Shown here: in pieces, positions 9,291 through 17,316 of the stretch
How the letters are laid out: the number at the start of each line of letters is the position of its first letter
How positions within the stretch are numbered: position 1 is the first letter of the stretch
NCBI RefSeq assembly: GCF_005502435.1
Contig: NZ_SCOU01000002.1
Coordinates: 248,001-312,000 of the forward strand
From: Methylobacillus flagellatus
GTDB taxonomy: Bacteria; Pseudomonadota; Gammaproteobacteria; Burkholderiales; Methylophilaceae
Length of the DNA: 64,000 nucleotides
Direction of reading: 5' to 3'
Program-made: the position numbers and the translations under genes
The notes under the pieces: model-generated
Seen by the model: the letters and a program-made list of their open reading frames with translations, nothing else
The model's database searches: none
What the model was told of the DNA's origin: nothing

Positions 9291-10159
9291 GCCAGTGGCG
9301 CCACCGCGACCGGGCTGTGCGCGCTTACTGCAGTTGCAGCAGCAGGCTTGCCGGTTTGTACCTGCAGGCTATCCAGCCGCGCGGCTGGCAGTTGCTGCAG
9401 CGCGTTGACGAGGTTTGCCAGGCGCGTCTGCAATAGCACGCCGGTCTCGGCCTCATCCGCTTGCAGGCGGATATGCAGACCCTGTTCACGCAAGCTGATC
9501 ACGGCGCTGACATTGCCCAGCGCGGGCAGCTGCAGCTGCAAACGGCTGGTGACGGCAGGGGCAGCCTCTATGTCGGCATGGCTGGAGTGGCCGTCTTCCT
9601 GTGTACGGCGCGCCTGGCCGTGTTGTTCCAGTTCGGTCTCCCAGTGCATGGGCTGGCCGGGCCAGACCTCCCCTTGCCAGTGCACACGACGTTGTTCCAG
9701 TACCTGCAATTGCTGGGATAGCAGGCTGGCGGCTTCGGCGGGCTGGCGTGCTGGCTGGTTCTGTGGTTCTTGCAGCAGGCTGTCGCTGCTGCGTTTGCCT
9801 TGCAGGGTTTGATGGAGATGGGCTTCGTAGAACAAGCCGCTTTGTGACAGGGAGTGTTGCAGCGCCTGTGCGATCAGGCGGCTGTCGGGCAGGGCTGCGG
9901 TGGCAGACAGGCTCAACAAGCTGTTGGCCGGGCGCACCGTGGCGGGCAGGTCGGATTGCTGCAAGGCCTGCTGGATGAGCTGTGCCCCGGCGCTGAGCTG
10001 GGTGCTGACCGCGTTGTTCGCACCGGGCAGCGCAGACTGGTTACCCAGCAGCGAGGCCAGTAGGGTATTGCGCAGGCTCTGCTGTTGCACCTGCATGCCA
10101 AGCGGGTTCTCGCCTATGCGGGTGACGGGGTTGAGGCTGTCCGGGAGTGCGCTGGCCAT
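9287..10159 (-). CDS. Second FliK-like protein (hook-length control C-domain)
   Basis: 290 residues, Gln/Leu/Ala-rich. The C-terminal third (about residues 195-275) has the FliK C-domain pattern LQLQLPALGNVSAVISLREQ with GLHIRLQADEAETGVLLQ and a following leucine-rich helix. The N-terminal part is low in complexity. This is distinct from the fliK at 289-1758. The FliK-like/FlhB-C-domain pair is known in many beta- and gammaproteobacteria; its precise job is unclear. The gene is coupled to the 8979-9290 gene and lies downstream of fliT in the same direction. Confidence 0.72.
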   Translation of the reverse strand: MASALPDSLNPVTRIGENPLGMQVQQQSLRNTLLASLLGNQSALPGANNAVSTQLSAGAQLIQQALQQSDLPATVRPANSLLSLSATAALPDSRLIAQALQHSLSQSGLFYEAHLHQTLQGKRSSDSLLQEPQNQPARQPAEAASLLSQQLQVLEQRRVHWQGEVWPGQPMHWETELEQHGQARRTQEDGHSSHADIEAAPAVTSRLQLQLPALGNVSAVISLREQGLHIRLQADEAETGVLLQTRLANLVNALQQLPAARLDSLQVQTGKPAAATAVSAHSPVAVAPLA

Positions 10160-10196
10160 GCGGGCTATGGTCTGAGTCTAAAAGCGGCAGCCGGAT

Positions 10197-10541
10197 TCAC
10201 ATCGGCGGCGAGTTGCCGTAGTGGCGCGCCAGCTTGCGCTCAGCGATGTTGCTGCTGATCATGCTGCTCAGTTTGCGCATCCACGGGTTGACCAGTTCGC
10301 GGATCTGGCGGTCATGCGCCAGGATGTTCTGCAGGCAATGCAGCTTGGCTTCGCGCTCGGCACCGGCCAGCGGTGCCGCCGGGTTGAGCAGGGATTGCAT
10401 CTGCAGTTTGCGCACGCATTCTGCGCATTGCTGCTCCAGCCGGGTCAGCGTTTCCCAGTCTTCCGCCTGGGCAGCCGTGAGCATCTGCGCCGTGATGTCG
10501 GCGATGGTCTGGTATTGCGCGAGAGAGGGGTTGGCGTGCAT
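10197..10541 (-). CDS. fliT: FliT-like flagellar export chaperone
   Basis: 114 residues from the ATG one base after the fliS stop; a longer frame starting at 10583 would overlap fliS. The protein is a helical bundle with ADITAQMLTAAQAEDWETLTRLEQQC near the N-terminus and a central HDRQIRELVNPWMRKL block, the shape of FliT. FliT is the export chaperone of FliD and in enterics also binds FlhDC. The fliD-fliS-fliT order supports the call; sequence alone is weakly conserved in this family. Confidence 0.8.
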   Translation of the reverse strand: MHANPSLAQYQTIADITAQMLTAAQAEDWETLTRLEQQCAECVRKLQMQSLLNPAAPLAGAEREAKLHCLQNILAHDRQIRELVNPWMRKLSSMISSNIAERKLARHYGNSPPM

Positions 10542-10542
10542 A

Positions 10543-11001
10543 TCAGGCCCTGAACGGTGCGTTGGCGGTGGTTGGGGCGGCATAGGCAGCCAGGCCGCTG
10601 GCTGGCATGGCCGGTGTTGCGATGGCTAGCCAGGCGCCACGGATGTCGGCCAGCAGGGCGATCACTTCTTCGATGGCGGCACGGTCGTTATCCAGATTGG
10701 CGCGGAACAGTTTGTCCACCATGTAGCCATACAGGCTGTCCAGGCTGTCCGCCAGGCTGCCGCCGGCCTCTTTATCCAGGCTTTGACGCAAGCCGTTCTC
10801 GATGATGATGATGGCTTTGGAGAGGTCTGCGCTCTTTTGGCCCAGGTCCTGCGATTGCAGTCTTGCCAGTGCGCTGCGGCAGGCGGTGAGTGCACCGTCA
10901 TACAGCATCACGATCAACTGATGTGGATTGCTGGCCGCCACACCTGTTTCCAGTCCGATATGGGCGTAGGCTTGTACACCCAGTGTTTGCGTTCCGAACA
11001 T
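10543..11001 (-). CDS. fliS: Flagellin export chaperone FliS
   Basis: 152 residues. The FliS signature is clear: YAHIGLETGVAASNPHQLIVMLYDGAL, then KAIIIIENGLRQSLD and LYGYMVDKLFRANLDND. FliS binds the flagellin C-terminus in the cytoplasm and keeps it from polymerising before export. The C-terminal 20 residues are Ala/Pro-rich. It starts 14 bases after fliD with a GGAGAG ribosome site and is followed directly by fliT. Confidence 0.95.
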   Translation of the reverse strand: MFGTQTLGVQAYAHIGLETGVAASNPHQLIVMLYDGALTACRSALARLQSQDLGQKSADLSKAIIIIENGLRQSLDKEAGGSLADSLDSLYGYMVDKLFRANLDNDRAAIEEVIALLADIRGAWLAIATPAMPASGLAAYAAPTTANAPFRA

Positions 11002-11015
11002 GCTTCTCTCCGTGA

Positions 11016-12986
11016 CTAACTATTCGATTGCAACATGCTGATCTGCTGGCTCAGGTAGCTGCTGGTGCTCTGCATGCTGCTGATCAGCGTGTCCAGTGCC
11101 GTGAACTGATCGCGGTAACGTTGCTCGATCACGGCCAGCCTGGCTTGCAAGGTTTCCTGCTGACGCGTGAGCCGGGTGACGCTGGCACTGAGGCCTTCGG
11201 TACGCGCGGTGAGCAGACCATCACTGCGTAGATAGTTATCGGCAAGCTGGCGCAATTGATAAGCGTAACCCAGGGTGAAATTCACTGTGCCGCGTGCACC
11301 AAGTCCGCCGCCATCCACTTTCAGGATCAGGCCGTTGGCATCGCCTGTGGCGCCGATCAGGTTCTGTCCCTTGCCAGTGGCGGCCACGCCGTTGATGCTG
11401 CCTGCGACATCCAGCCCGGCGCTGCTCACGGCGCTGTTGCCGAACAGGTTGGCGTTGCCATTGGCGCTGCCGAGCAGGATGCTGGAGCTGCTGCCATAGT
11501 TGACCGAGGTCACGCTGAGCATGCCAGCGTTGACATTGACGCTGGCAGCGGAGCCTGCCGCGCTGATGCGGTTCTGCAGTTCGGCGGCTAGGGCGCTGCT
11601 GCTGGCGTAGCTGCCTGCGGTGAGGGTGAGGTTGTAATCCACCCCGTCGATATTGAGGGCGATGGCGTCGTTGACGCCTGCGGTGATGGTGAGCCCGGCC
11701 GCATCGCTGCCAGCCAGGCTGCCGCGTGTGGCGAGTTGGGTCACGTTCACCGCATAGTTGCCGGCCAGCGTGCTGCTGCTGTTACCCGCAACGCTGATCT
11801 GGCTGTCGGTGGCTTTGCCAGTGGCCGCGAACAGGCCGGCGATCTCGCTGAAATTGCTTTCCATGCCGGATTTCAGCTTGCTGCTGTCCAGCGCCAGCGT
11901 ACCGTCCTTCTGGAAGGTCACGCCGATCTGGTACAGCGAGGTGAGCGCGCCGGTGCTGCCCACACTTTGTGTGAGCACGGACTTGAGCTGGAAGGCCAGG
12001 CCGCGCGTGGTGCTGTCGCCCAGCAGTGCGCCGCCGGTCTTGCTGGCCTCGTCATATTTGGTGAGGTTGCGCAGTGTCTGGTTGAGGTCGTTGTAGGCTT
12101 TGACGAAACTGGCGACATTGGCTTCCACGGTGCTGGTGTCGCGGCCTATGGTCAGGGTCTGCGGGCTGGCGCTCACTTTGCTGAGCGTAAGGGTCACGCC
12201 TTCCAGCGCATCGGTGATCACATTGCTGGGCTTGCTGATGCTGATGCCGTCGATGCTGAGCAGCGCATTCTTCGCCTCCTGCACCTGGCTGAGGTTCTTG
12301 CCGCTGCCCGCCAGCGCGGTCGGGTCATAAGCCAGCTGTGACAGGCCGCTGTTGTCGGTGTTGGTGCCATCCCCATCGCTGGCGCTGATGCGCAGGCTGT
12401 TGCCCGCACCACTGTCCTTGCTGCTCAGCACCAGGCGATAGCCAGTGCCGTCATTGACGATGCTGGCACTCACGCCGGCATTGGCGGCATTGATGGCGTC
12501 ACGCACGCCACTCAGCGTGTTGTTGCCGGTGGTGATGTTGATGGTCAGCGCGGCCTTGTTGCCAGCCGTGAAGGTGTTGCCGGTGCTGTCATAGCTGCCG
12601 AAGGCTATGGTCAGCGTGCCCATGCCGACGATATCCGCCAGGCTGGTCTTGGGCGCCAGTGCCAGTTTGTGGCTTTGTGCCAGTTGGTCCACCTGCAGGC
12701 TGTGACTGGCGGCGGTGGCGCTGCCCGTGGCGGTGGCGCTCACCGTGCTGGCATCGCTGCTCTGCACGGTCAGCGCATTGAATTTGCTGATGTTGGACAG
12801 ATTGCCCAGTGTGGTCTGGAAACTCGACAAAGCACTCTGCAAGCTGCCATAGGCCGAGATCTTGGCCTGGGTGCTGGTCTTCTGCTGGGTGACGTTGGTC
12901 AATGGCCCCTGTTCGGTGGTCATCAGATTTTGCACGATGCTGGCCACATCGAGACCTGATCCTATGCCAGCTGAGGTGAGCGCCAT
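11016..12986 (-). CDS. fliD: Flagellar cap protein FliD
   Basis: 656 residues, longer than the 450-470 of E. coli and Salmonella but within the family range. The N-terminus (GIGSGLDVASIVQNLMTTEQGPL) and C-terminal coiled coil (RLTRQQETLQARLAVIEQRYRDQFTALDTLISSMQSTSSYLSQQ) are typical of FliD. The centre holds FliD N/C domains with an extra Ala/Ser/Gly-rich region (about residues 390-560), a likely surface-exposed insertion. FliD caps the filament tip and guides flagellin folding. It lies between flaG and fliS on the same strand. Confidence 0.95.
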   Translation of the reverse strand: MALTSAGIGSGLDVASIVQNLMTTEQGPLTNVTQQKTSTQAKISAYGSLQSALSSFQTTLGNLSNISKFNALTVQSSDASTVSATATGSATAASHSLQVDQLAQSHKLALAPKTSLADIVGMGTLTIAFGSYDSTGNTFTAGNKAALTINITTGNNTLSGVRDAINAANAGVSASIVNDGTGYRLVLSSKDSGAGNSLRISASDGDGTNTDNSGLSQLAYDPTALAGSGKNLSQVQEAKNALLSIDGISISKPSNVITDALEGVTLTLSKVSASPQTLTIGRDTSTVEANVASFVKAYNDLNQTLRNLTKYDEASKTGGALLGDSTTRGLAFQLKSVLTQSVGSTGALTSLYQIGVTFQKDGTLALDSSKLKSGMESNFSEIAGLFAATGKATDSQISVAGNSSSTLAGNYAVNVTQLATRGSLAGSDAAGLTITAGVNDAIALNIDGVDYNLTLTAGSYASSSALAAELQNRISAAGSAASVNVNAGMLSVTSVNYGSSSSILLGSANGNANLFGNSAVSSAGLDVAGSINGVAATGKGQNLIGATGDANGLILKVDGGGLGARGTVNFTLGYAYQLRQLADNYLRSDGLLTARTEGLSASVTRLTRQQETLQARLAVIEQRYRDQFTALDTLISSMQSTSSYLSQQISMLQSNS

Positions 12987-13032
12987 GGTGGTATCCGTAA
13001 GCTAAAAGGTTGCCGTTGAAGTGGTGGCCGTG

Positions 13033-13443
13033 TCAGGCGAATTGCCGGATCAGCAGGCCTTGCAGACGATCCAAGGTCTTGGAGATGGCCAGCGCTTCTG
13101 CGGTGGGCACCTGCCGAATGATCATGTCGGTCTCGCGGTCTATGATGCTGACGATGGCGCGACCACTTTCTTCATCGATGGAGAATTCGATGCCAGGCGC
13201 GGCCTTGGCGATAAAACTGTTGATGTTGCCGACGGCGTCGTCGATGGTGTTGGCGCTATCTTGCGCATTGACACTGCTGCCGAATATCTCGGGCGCAGCG
13301 CTTGCCGGGGCGGATGTGGCTGCGGCACTGCTCACTGGGCTGTTCACTGAACTGGTAGCCGGGTTGGTGGCAGGCGTGCTTGTCTGGGCGACTTTGCCGA
13401 ATGTGGCGCTCATCACGCTGATGTTCTCTGAAATCGTATTCAT
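13033..13443 (-). CDS. flaG: FlaG family protein
   Basis: 136 residues. The N-terminal half is Ala/Ser/Thr/Pro-rich and disordered-looking; the C-terminal half has the FlaG fold pattern IEFSIDEESGRAIVSIIDRETDMIIRQVPTAEALAI. FlaG lies between flagellin and cap genes in many polar flagellates and affects filament length. AAGGAG lies just upstream of the ATG, and a GC-rich stem (AAGCCCC/GGGGCTT, about 13457-13491) ends almost at that ribosome site, which could affect translation. Confidence 0.9.
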   Translation of the reverse strand: MNTISENISVMSATFGKVAQTSTPATNPATSSVNSPVSSAAATSAPASAAPEIFGSSVNAQDSANTIDDAVGNINSFIAKAAPGIEFSIDEESGRAIVSIIDRETDMIIRQVPTAEALAISKTLDRLQGLLIRQFA

Positions 13444-13554
13444 TTCGCAGACTCCTTAAAGCCCCGGCAGTCATCCGACCACAGGGGCTTGTCACACATT
13501 GCTGCTGGTGCGGTTTGAGCGTACGGCATGCTCAATCCCGACTGAACCAGACAA

Positions 13555-13573
13555 GCCGGCCGTCAAGGCCGGC
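13555..13573 (-). terminator. GC-rich terminator hairpin after fliC
   Basis: GCCGGCC (13555-13561) and GGCCGGC (13567-13573) form a perfect 7-bp stem with a 5-base loop, extended by AGAC/GTCT flanks. It lies 16 bases past the fliC stop. The following minus-strand sequence has only a short T-rich stretch, so termination may be partial, allowing some read-through into flaG-fliD. Confidence 0.5.
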
Positions 13574-13589
13574 GGTCTGTGGTGCCTGA

Positions 13590-14417
13590 TTAGCCACGCA
13601 GCAAGGTCAATACGTTGTTAGGTACTTGGTTGGCCTGGGCCAGCATCGCCGTACCGGCTTGTTGCAGGATCTGCGCACGGGTCAGGTTGGCGGTTTCTGT
13701 TGCGAAGTCAGCATCCATGATGCGGGACTTGGCAGCCGAGGAGTTCTCAACCGACACCTTCAGGTTGCTGATCACCGATTCAAAGCGGTTCTGTACTGCA
13801 CCGTAGGTGGCACGTTCCGTGTTGATCTCGTCCAGCGCATCGTCGATGGCGGTGATGGCCAGTGCCGAGTTGGCAGCGGTGTCGATCAGTACGGTAGCTG
13901 CTGCTGCAGCACCGGTATCGCTGCCTGCTGCGGTCAGGTCGGTGGTGGTGACGCTGATGGTGTCGGTGGTGTCTGCACCCACTTGATACACATTGGTGCC
14001 GCCAGCCAGTACGTTGGTGCCGTTGAACTTGGTGTTACCGGTGAGGCGGGTGATCTCGGCCTGCAGCTCGGAGAACTCGGTACCCAGGTTGGCACGGTCA
14101 CCGGCGTTGTTGGTGGCGTTGGAGGATTGAACCGCCAGCTCACGCATACGTTGCAGTGCGTCGGTCACTTTGCCCAGTGCGCCTTCAGCGGTCTGGCTGA
14201 ACGAGATGGCGTCGTTGGAGTTACGGATGGCCACGTTCATGCCGCGAACCTGGGAATCCATACGGGTAGCGATCGACAGGCCAGCCGCGTCGTCCTTGGC
14301 GCTGTTCACACGCAGGCCGGAAGACAGACGTTGCAGGGAAGTGCTCAGGCTGCTCTGCGAGGACGACAGGTTGCGTTGAGCGTTCATGGAAGCGATGTTG
14401 GTGTTGATGCCAGTCAT
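13590..14417 (-). CDS. fliC: Flagellin
   Basis: 275 residues, a compact flagellin: the conserved N-terminal D0/D1 part (INTNIASMNAQRNLSSSQ, LSSGLRVNSAKDDAAG) and C-terminal D1/D0 part (SRIMDADFATETANLTRAQ, QVPNNVLTLLRG) are intact, with only a small Ala/Thr/Asp-rich middle. This is the filament subunit. A ribosome site TTTAGGAG precedes the ATG. A sigma-28 promoter lies about 130 bases upstream, and the leader holds two perfect 15-base tandem repeats. It is transcribed away from the tandem downstream gene flaG only across a hairpin. Confidence 0.97.
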   Translation of the reverse strand: MTGINTNIASMNAQRNLSSSQSSLSTSLQRLSSGLRVNSAKDDAAGLSIATRMDSQVRGMNVAIRNSNDAISFSQTAEGALGKVTDALQRMRELAVQSSNATNNAGDRANLGTEFSELQAEITRLTGNTKFNGTNVLAGGTNVYQVGADTTDTISVTTTDLTAAGSDTGAAAAATVLIDTAANSALAITAIDDALDEINTERATYGAVQNRFESVISNLKVSVENSSAAKSRIMDADFATETANLTRAQILQQAGTAMLAQANQVPNNVLTLLRG

Positions 14418-14462
14418 GATATTTCTCCTAAATTAAAAATTGATACTGCGCTTAAGGTCGTT

Positions 14463-14492
14463 AACTTATAAATCGGCAACTTATAAATCGGC
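14463..14492 (-). repeat. Two perfect 15-bp tandem repeats in the fliC leader
   Basis: The unit GCCGATTTATAAGTT (minus-strand reading) occurs twice without gap, at 14478-14492 and 14463-14477, about 45 bases before the fliC start. Each begins with GCCGAT, the first six bases of a sigma-28 -10 box. The block lies between the likely transcription start and the ribosome site, so it is transcribed. Confidence 0.85.
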
Positions 14493-14546
14493 TTTTGGCC
14501 ACTAGCGCCACCACCAAACTTGCCGGAGGTCTCGCTGTTAAGACTG

Positions 14547-14573
14547 TTATCGGCAGCGTAATCAGAAAGTTGA
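14547..14573 (-). promoter_or_regulatory. Sigma-28 (FliA) promoter of fliC
   Basis: Minus strand: -35 TCAACTTT (14566-14573), 11-base spacer, -10 GCCGATAA (14547-14554). The -10 is a perfect match to the FliA consensus, and the spacing is exact. The expected transcript has a leader of about 120 bases before the flagellin ATG. Confidence 0.88.
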
Positions 14574-14740
14574 ATCTTTTTTTTCTGCTTGCGCTGCAAA
14601 GTGGCAGTGCTGATTCCTGTAACGACGGCTTACGCCCAATCTTTAATCCTGGCTCCTTTCATGGTCTGGTTTCTTTAGTTTTAATGCGTTTGTTTCAATG
14701 CGCTTATTGTTTCAATGCGCGTGCGCCACTTGTTGCGGCT

Positions 14741-15358
14741 TCAGCGCGTGGTGCGGTGCTTGATGATGGCATCGCGTATGTGCTGCATGCCCTGTTCACG
14801 CGTGCGGCTGCCGGGTGCGCTTTGCATCAGTTGCTGAAACTGCAGCAGCGCGCGGTCCAGCCAGTCTTCCAGCAGGGTCTGCTCGCGGAAGCTTTCCACC
14901 AGCATGGCCAGCACACGGTTGAAGGCTTGTTCCTGACGATCCAGCGCCTGCTGGTATTGATCGATCTGCAACACCAGGTCGCGCACGTCATGCGCCAATG
15001 TATTGCTGGTGCCGTAGGTGCGTGCCGCTTTGACACGTTTACCCAGTTGCATGCTGGTGTTCGCCAGCGGGTTGTCCTCACGCAGCAGGGTGGGCAAGGT
15101 AAGCATCAGCAGGCGTGCCAGCAGGTCTTTCCAAAGCTGCGGGTCGCCATCTGCCTCGGCGAAGTGCGACAAATGGTCATGGTGTTGCGGTTGTTCGGCC
15201 TTGAGTAACTGCAGCAGCTCTTGCCCCAGCAACGGCCATTGCTTCTCTTCGATGGCAGAGGCCACGCGCAGGGCGCTATCCGTGCCAAGCAGGGCGTAAC
15301 TGCGCGATAGCGCCATCAGGACGGCTTCGGCGGAAAGGGGTTCTACGTTGTCAGTCAT
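14741..15358 (-). CDS. Unknown helical protein, like the N-terminal part of some GGDEF proteins
   Basis: 205 residues, no signal peptide or membrane helix, mostly amphipathic helices. The segment LLARLLMLTLPTLLREDNPL followed by DVRDLVLQIDQYQQAL and LLAMLVESF-like motifs resembles the helical region found in front of GGDEF domains in some gamma- and betaproteobacterial diguanylate cyclases. No GGDEF domain follows, so this is either a free-standing relative or the remnant of a longer gene. It lies upstream of fliC on the same strand but on the far side of the sigma-28 promoter. The function is not known. Confidence 0.55.
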   Translation of the reverse strand: MTDNVEPLSAEAVLMALSRSYALLGTDSALRVASAIEEKQWPLLGQELLQLLKAEQPQHHDHLSHFAEADGDPQLWKDLLARLLMLTLPTLLREDNPLANTSMQLGKRVKAARTYGTSNTLAHDVRDLVLQIDQYQQALDRQEQAFNRVLAMLVESFREQTLLEDWLDRALLQFQQLMQSAPGSRTREQGMQHIRDAIIKHRTTR

Positions 15359-15811
15359 GGCCTTTTACTGGCATGCGATCAGGGATGAAGCATGGTAATG
15401 CCGCGCGTGGGTCGGCAAAACGCATAACAGGCGAGGGAAAGGGTGCCTGTTCCAGACTTGATGCCAGGGGAGGGGAGGGACGGGCGGAAGCGGAGTGCTC
15501 TACTGGCTCGTGGCTTAAAACGCTATACATGCTCAGCCCCTAACTATGCCCAGCCCCTAACTTTCGGGGGTGTTACATCGGGGGGTATCTGAGGTATCGT
15601 TTAACTCAAGCGAGGTATGTGTGCTCAGCAGGTGGATGCGTGTGATGCCCCGCAGGCAAAAACACGGCATCAAGCCATTTAGGCGGCTAAGAATGTGCTG
15701 GTGTGTTTGCTAGGTTGATATGCGCGTTTGTGGGGCATTTGAAAACGATAAAGGATTGATTGAATGAAAAAATCAGAACAAGAATCCAGTTTATACGGCA
15801 GACCTACTAAA
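15359..15811. other. Gene-poor spacer with short repeats
   Basis: No convincing gene was seen. A CAGCCCCTAACT word is repeated near 15534-15562. The base composition shifts from GC-rich to more AT-rich towards 15700, marking the left side of the accessory insert. Confidence 0.5.
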
Positions 15812-15840
15812 TTGTTAGGTAGTTAGTTGGTGGCTAATTT
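15812..15840 (+). promoter_or_regulatory. Predicted sigma-70 promoter of the HEPN gene pair
   Basis: TTGTTA (15812-15817), 17-base spacer, TAATTT (15835-15840), 41 bases before the ATG of the 15881 gene. A partial palindrome (CCTA...TAGG, 15803-15819) overlaps the -35. This is a prediction from sequence only. Confidence 0.4.
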
Positions 15841-15880
15841 ATGTTAGATTCTTCGTGCAAAATTTAAAGGGGAAGACAAT

Positions 15881-16459
15881 ATGAGCACTGCAAAATTGCG
15901 GATCGATATTTCCCAGGGGCTGTTAGAAGTTGAGGGCAGTGATCAGCTTGTCAGAGAAATTTACGCTGACTTTAAAGACCAACTACATGGTTCAACGTCA
16001 TCACCAACTACCAAGAGCACAAATCAATTGGGGAAACCGCCTTCGCCCAAGCCAGATGTGAGCAGTACGGATCAGAAGTCATCTGGGAGGAAGAAAGCCA
16101 GTGCGGGTGGAGCTCAGCCGAGCATCGTGAAGGATCTGGACTTGTCCGGAAAAGCGAAAGAAGTTGAGAGGCTTAAGGATTTTCATACGTCTTTCACGAT
16201 TACCTCCAACCTAGAGAGAAATCTGGTTTTTATGTACTACCTACAGCACAAGATTGAAGTGTCTCCAATTACTCCAGACCACGTATTTACCTGCTATCGA
16301 GATGTAGGAGTTAAGGTTCCTACTGCGCTGGTGCAAAGCCTGAGAGACGCCTCGAATCGACGCGGCTGGTTAGATACCGCGAACACAAATGATCTCAAGG
16401 TGACCACGCCGGGCATGAATTACTTGGAGCATGATCTTCCAAAAGCAAAGACTGACTGA
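15881..16459 (+). CDS. Unknown protein, first gene of a two-gene HEPN operon
   Basis: 192 residues. The N-terminus MSTAKLRIDISQGLLEVEGS is beta-rich; a Ser/Pro/Lys-rich linker (about residues 45-90) follows. Then comes a compact domain (about residues 100-190) with LERNLVFMYYLQHK, ITPDHVFTCYRDVGVKVP, ALVQSLRDASNRRGWLD and VTTPGMNYLEHDL, shaped like a winged helix. A GGGGAAG ribosome site precedes the ATG. Its stop overlaps the start of the next gene (TGATG), so the two are coupled. Codon use and base composition are less GC-rich than the flagellar genes. The function is not known; a DNA- or protein-binding sensor partner is a guess. Confidence 0.65.
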   Translation: MSTAKLRIDISQGLLEVEGSDQLVREIYADFKDQLHGSTSSPTTKSTNQLGKPPSPKPDVSSTDQKSSGRKKASAGGAQPSIVKDLDLSGKAKEVERLKDFHTSFTITSNLERNLVFMYYLQHKIEVSPITPDHVFTCYRDVGVKVPTALVQSLRDASNRRGWLDTANTNDLKVTTPGMNYLEHDLPKAKTD

Positions 16460-17229
16460 TGAAGGACCGAATTGATAGTTTTGTTGCTCAAATACCAAAC
16501 CTTAATGAGCAACAAGCCAGTTCGTTGATTGACTACTTTGCATACTTCCTAATCGTGATCGTAGAGGAGGATGCAGCCACATCGTCCGGGATCGACAACT
16601 GCTTTGACTTGGCTCGAATCCGGAAGTACTCAAATACTTCCGCCTATCTGTCCAAAAACGCTAAGCGCGCGAGTAACACGACACCTAAGTTTCTCAAGGT
16701 CGATGGAGGGTATCAGTTAGAAAGAAGCTTCGAATTAGCACTTCAAAAAACACTCCATAGTGGCCCTCAGCGTCTTGAAACGAGTCATTTGCTACGTAGT
16801 CTTCTCCCGAAGGTCATCGACCAGCACAAAAGAACCTTTCTTCAGGAAGCGATAGATTGCTACGAAATAGGTGCTCGGAGAGGTGCGATTGCTCTTACTT
16901 GGAGTCTGACTGTGCATCATCTCTATGAGTATGTTCTTTCCAAGAAACTCAACGAGTTCAATGCCGCACTAGCCAAGAACACTGATAAGAGAATCAAGAT
17001 AACTCAGGTTGCGGTTATCGATGATTTCTCAGAAATCCCAGAAAACAAATTCATCGAGTTCTTACGTGGTTCCGGCATTATCAGCAATGATGTAAGGAAG
17101 ATTCTCGATACTAAGCTCGGCATAAGAAACTCGGCAGCTCATCCATCAGTGGTCATGATTTCAGAAGTCAAGGCGACCGATTTCATCATCGATTTGCTGG
17201 AAAACGTGGTGCTGAAATTTGCGCCCTAA
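16459..17229 (+). CDS. Probable HEPN-domain protein, second gene of the pair
   Basis: 256 residues. The N-terminus (IDSFVAQIPNLNEQQASSLIDYFAYFLIV) is helical. The C-terminal half holds a HEPN-like pattern: RTFLQEAIDCYEIGARRGAIALTWSLTVHHLYEYV, then LDTKLGIRNSAAHPS, where R223 and H228 give an R-x4-H motif, the catalytic signature of HEPN RNases. HEPN proteins of this kind occur in anti-phage and toxin systems. Coupled to the preceding gene by a one-base TGATG overlap. Whether it is an active RNase is inference. Confidence 0.65.
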   Translation: MKDRIDSFVAQIPNLNEQQASSLIDYFAYFLIVIVEEDAATSSGIDNCFDLARIRKYSNTSAYLSKNAKRASNTTPKFLKVDGGYQLERSFELALQKTLHSGPQRLETSHLLRSLLPKVIDQHKRTFLQEAIDCYEIGARRGAIALTWSLTVHHLYEYVLSKKLNEFNAALAKNTDKRIKITQVAVIDDFSEIPENKFIEFLRGSGIISNDVRKILDTKLGIRNSAAHPSVVMISEVKATDFIIDLLENVVLKFAP

Positions 17230-17265
17230 TCGGCTCGAATCTAACAATTCGTTCCAGCGCCGAAG

Positions 17266-17288
17266 GGCGTACCCGCTTGCGGTACGCC
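17266..17288. repeat. REP element, copy 1
   Basis: Arms GGCGTACC (17266-17273) and GGTACGCC (17281-17288) flank a CGCTTGC loop. The same palindrome recurs in inverted order at 17492-17514, and again at 18130-18160 and 52515-52537. It borders a transposase remnant. Confidence 0.85.
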
Positions 17289-17316
17289 GTATGGAAATAA
17301 TCGTTTAATCACGCCA

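Noticed and set aside
14414-14599. 61-residue frame over the fliC leader (contains PIYKLPIYKL)
   Set aside because: It covers the sigma-28 promoter and the tandem repeats; the repeated peptide simply mirrors the DNA repeat, and its start lies before the promoter.
15764-15826. 20-residue frame MKKSEQESSLYGRPTKLLGS with an AAAGGA site
   Set aside because: Too short to judge, overlaps the predicted promoter of the next gene, and no family is recognised.
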